NCBI GenBank assembly: GCA_030674155.1
Contig: CM060342.1
Coordinates: 4,275,538-4,295,537 of the forward strand
Length of the DNA stretch: 20,000 nucleotides
Direction: 5' to 3'
DNA from: Stramonita haemastoma
Lineage: Eukaryota; Mollusca; Gastropoda; Neogastropoda; Muricidae
In this document: one piece after another, positions 19,997 through 20,000 of the stretch
How the letters are laid out: every line of letters starts with the position of its first letter
How positions within the stretch are numbered: the stretch's first letter is position 1
The notes under the pieces: model-generated
Database searches by the model: none
What the model saw: the letters and a program-made list of their open reading frames with translations, nothing else
What the model was told of the DNA's origin: nothing
Position numbers and translations under genes: made by a program

Positions 19997-20000
19997 CCGT

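Overview
This is eukaryotic, non-coding, repeat-dominated DNA, most likely from a gastropod mollusc (probably marine). I infer this from its several tRNA-derived SINE families, at least two of which resemble, from memory, families common in snails, and from the extreme density of microsatellites. I see no complete host gene, no rRNA or functional tRNA gene, no CRISPR array and no prokaryotic operon. Most long open frames are stop-free readings of (CA)n, (TC)n, (TCTG)n, (GAA)n or minisatellite arrays.

Layout. 1-5.7 kb holds six copies of one SINE family (family A, about 350 bp) among (CA)n, (GT)n, (TC)n and (TA)n arrays, a 360-bp pyrimidine tract and a (GAA)n(CAA)n block. 5.7-6.5 kb is a second SINE (family D) split by a 0.4-kb insertion. 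6.5-8.5 kb has two large (GA)n/(CAGA)n arrays in inverted orientation around a short dispersed repeat (E) and a family B SINE. 8.46-10.36 kb carries two 5'-truncated copies of one LINE, tail to tail, with more microsatellites and a family A fragment between them. 10.5-12.1 kb has family A fragments and three degenerate tandem copies of a 0.3-0.4 kb unit. 12.24-13.41 kb is a minus-strand element with an AATAAA signal, a hexanucleotide tail and a frameshifted open frame of about 235 codons. 14.1-14.5 kb is a 33-bp minisatellite. 14.7-15.9 kb is a cluster of two family B SINEs and one family C SINE. 16.8-18.0 kb is a 37-bp minisatellite of about 34 units. 18.1-20 kb has a second family C SINE, a last family A fragment and long (GTT)n, (CTT)n, (TC)n, (CA)n, (GT)n and (GA)n arrays.

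The most interesting signals are relational. (1) Both LINE copies, the 12.2-13.4 kb element and one truncated SINE sit inside (CT)n arrays, and the flanks always read CT on the element's sense strand. This is what a retroelement with (TC)n target preference would leave. (2) Families A and B have different heads and tails but share a central block around GGATGAGAC. (3) Family C joins a tRNA-like A box to a block matching the internal promoter region of 5S rRNA with conserved spacing. (4) Some family A copies end exactly where their own sequence is CA-, GT- or CT-rich and continue as microsatellite.

Coordinates of repeat boundaries are accurate to a few bases. Family letters are local to this window. 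Nothing was compared with a database.
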